Below are positions 6,955 through 7,080 of a stretch of 7,080 nucleotides of DNA, piece after piece (positions within the stretch are counted from its first letter, which is position 1; the number at the start of each line of letters is the position of its first letter). The notes below the pieces were generated by a model. It did no database searches, had not been told where the DNA came from, and saw only the letters and a list, made by a program, of their open reading frames with translations. The translations under genes and the position numbers were made by a program. Source of the stretch: Saprospiraceae bacterium (GTDB lineage Bacteria; Bacteroidota; Bacteroidia; Chitinophagales; Saprospiraceae); contig JACMLK010000090.1 of NCBI GenBank assembly GCA_014379665.1, positions 1-7,080 on the forward strand, in the 5' to 3' direction.

Positions 6955-6974
6955 CTTTTTTTCCGCAAAAAAAG
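6955..6974. repeat. Perfect 8-bp inverted repeat of T and A runs
   Basis: C plus seven T (6955-6962) pairs with seven A plus G (6967-6974) around the loop CCGC. The almost pure A-T stem is weak for a terminator and is not next to a visible gene end; it probably belongs to the same repeat element as the neighbouring hairpins. Confidence 0.6.
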
Positions 6975-7080
6975 TAAACAAAAAAACTCCTAATACAAAA
7001 AACTCACTTTAGCATTATCACCCGTATCTGGCATTGATTTACTTACGCTCGTCGCACTTTCCTGATTTTATCCTCACCCG

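Larger units (their letters stand above)
6741..7080. other. Gene-free region with a palindrome cluster
   Basis: No frame here encodes a protein I can support; stops interrupt every frame and the short open pieces lack family features. Bases 6741-6869 are strongly AT-rich. At 6870 the composition changes abruptly to a GC-rich block (6870-6908), followed by a chain of small hairpins to 6974, then mixed sequence to the edge. The composition shift and palindromes suggest a dispersed intergenic element that continues beyond the window. Confidence 0.55.

Noticed and set aside
6741..7080. Short open reading frames in the right-hand spacer, such as a minus-strand ATG at 6925.
   Set aside because: The products are about 30 residues, low in complexity, overlap the palindromes and show no recognisable feature.

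Overview
The window looks like a piece of a Bacteroidota chromosome, possibly from the Saprospiria/Sphingobacteriia side; the rank below phylum is a guess. The evidence is moderate AT-richness, no clear Shine-Dalgarno sequences but A-rich leaders, the Bacteroidota-type -7 element TAnnTTTG just upstream of four of the five genes, and a PorV/PorQ-family outer-membrane protein, a family typical of this phylum. The five protein genes are all recognisable and otherwise ordinary. No defence system, CRISPR array, transposase, tRNA or rRNA gene is visible.

Layout. Positions 1-1637 (minus) hold a gamma-glutamyltranspeptidase precursor cut by the left edge, with its catalytic residues intact. It is divergent from a PorV/PorQ-family beta-barrel gene at 1742-2827 (plus). 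Convergent with that, after a 43-bp gap, is peptidase T (pepT) at 2871-4100 (minus). A 318-bp divergent spacer separates pepT from a D-2-hydroxyacid dehydrogenase at 4419-5369 (plus). A 282-bp convergent spacer follows, then chorismate synthase (aroC) at 5652-6728 (minus). The last 352 bases hold no supportable gene but contain a run of small palindromes.

Functionally the genes are separate transcription units, not an operon. Two act on peptides or glutathione (exported ggt, cytoplasmic pepT), one is an envelope protein related to type IX secretion components, one is a 2-ketoacid/hydroxyacid oxidoreductase, and one ends the shikimate pathway. No neighbour pair implies a shared pathway beyond the loose peptide-use link between ggt and pepT.

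The most interesting non-coding structure is a pair of same-orientation repeat elements on either side of the dehydrogenase gene. Each has four units of exactly 9 bp, then a GC-rich hairpin with identical 7-bp arms and a diverged 14-nt loop, then another 9-bp unit. The second copy starts at the base right after the dehydrogenase stop codon. The second structure of note is the chain of four hairpins at 6892-6974, which looks like part of a dispersed intergenic element.
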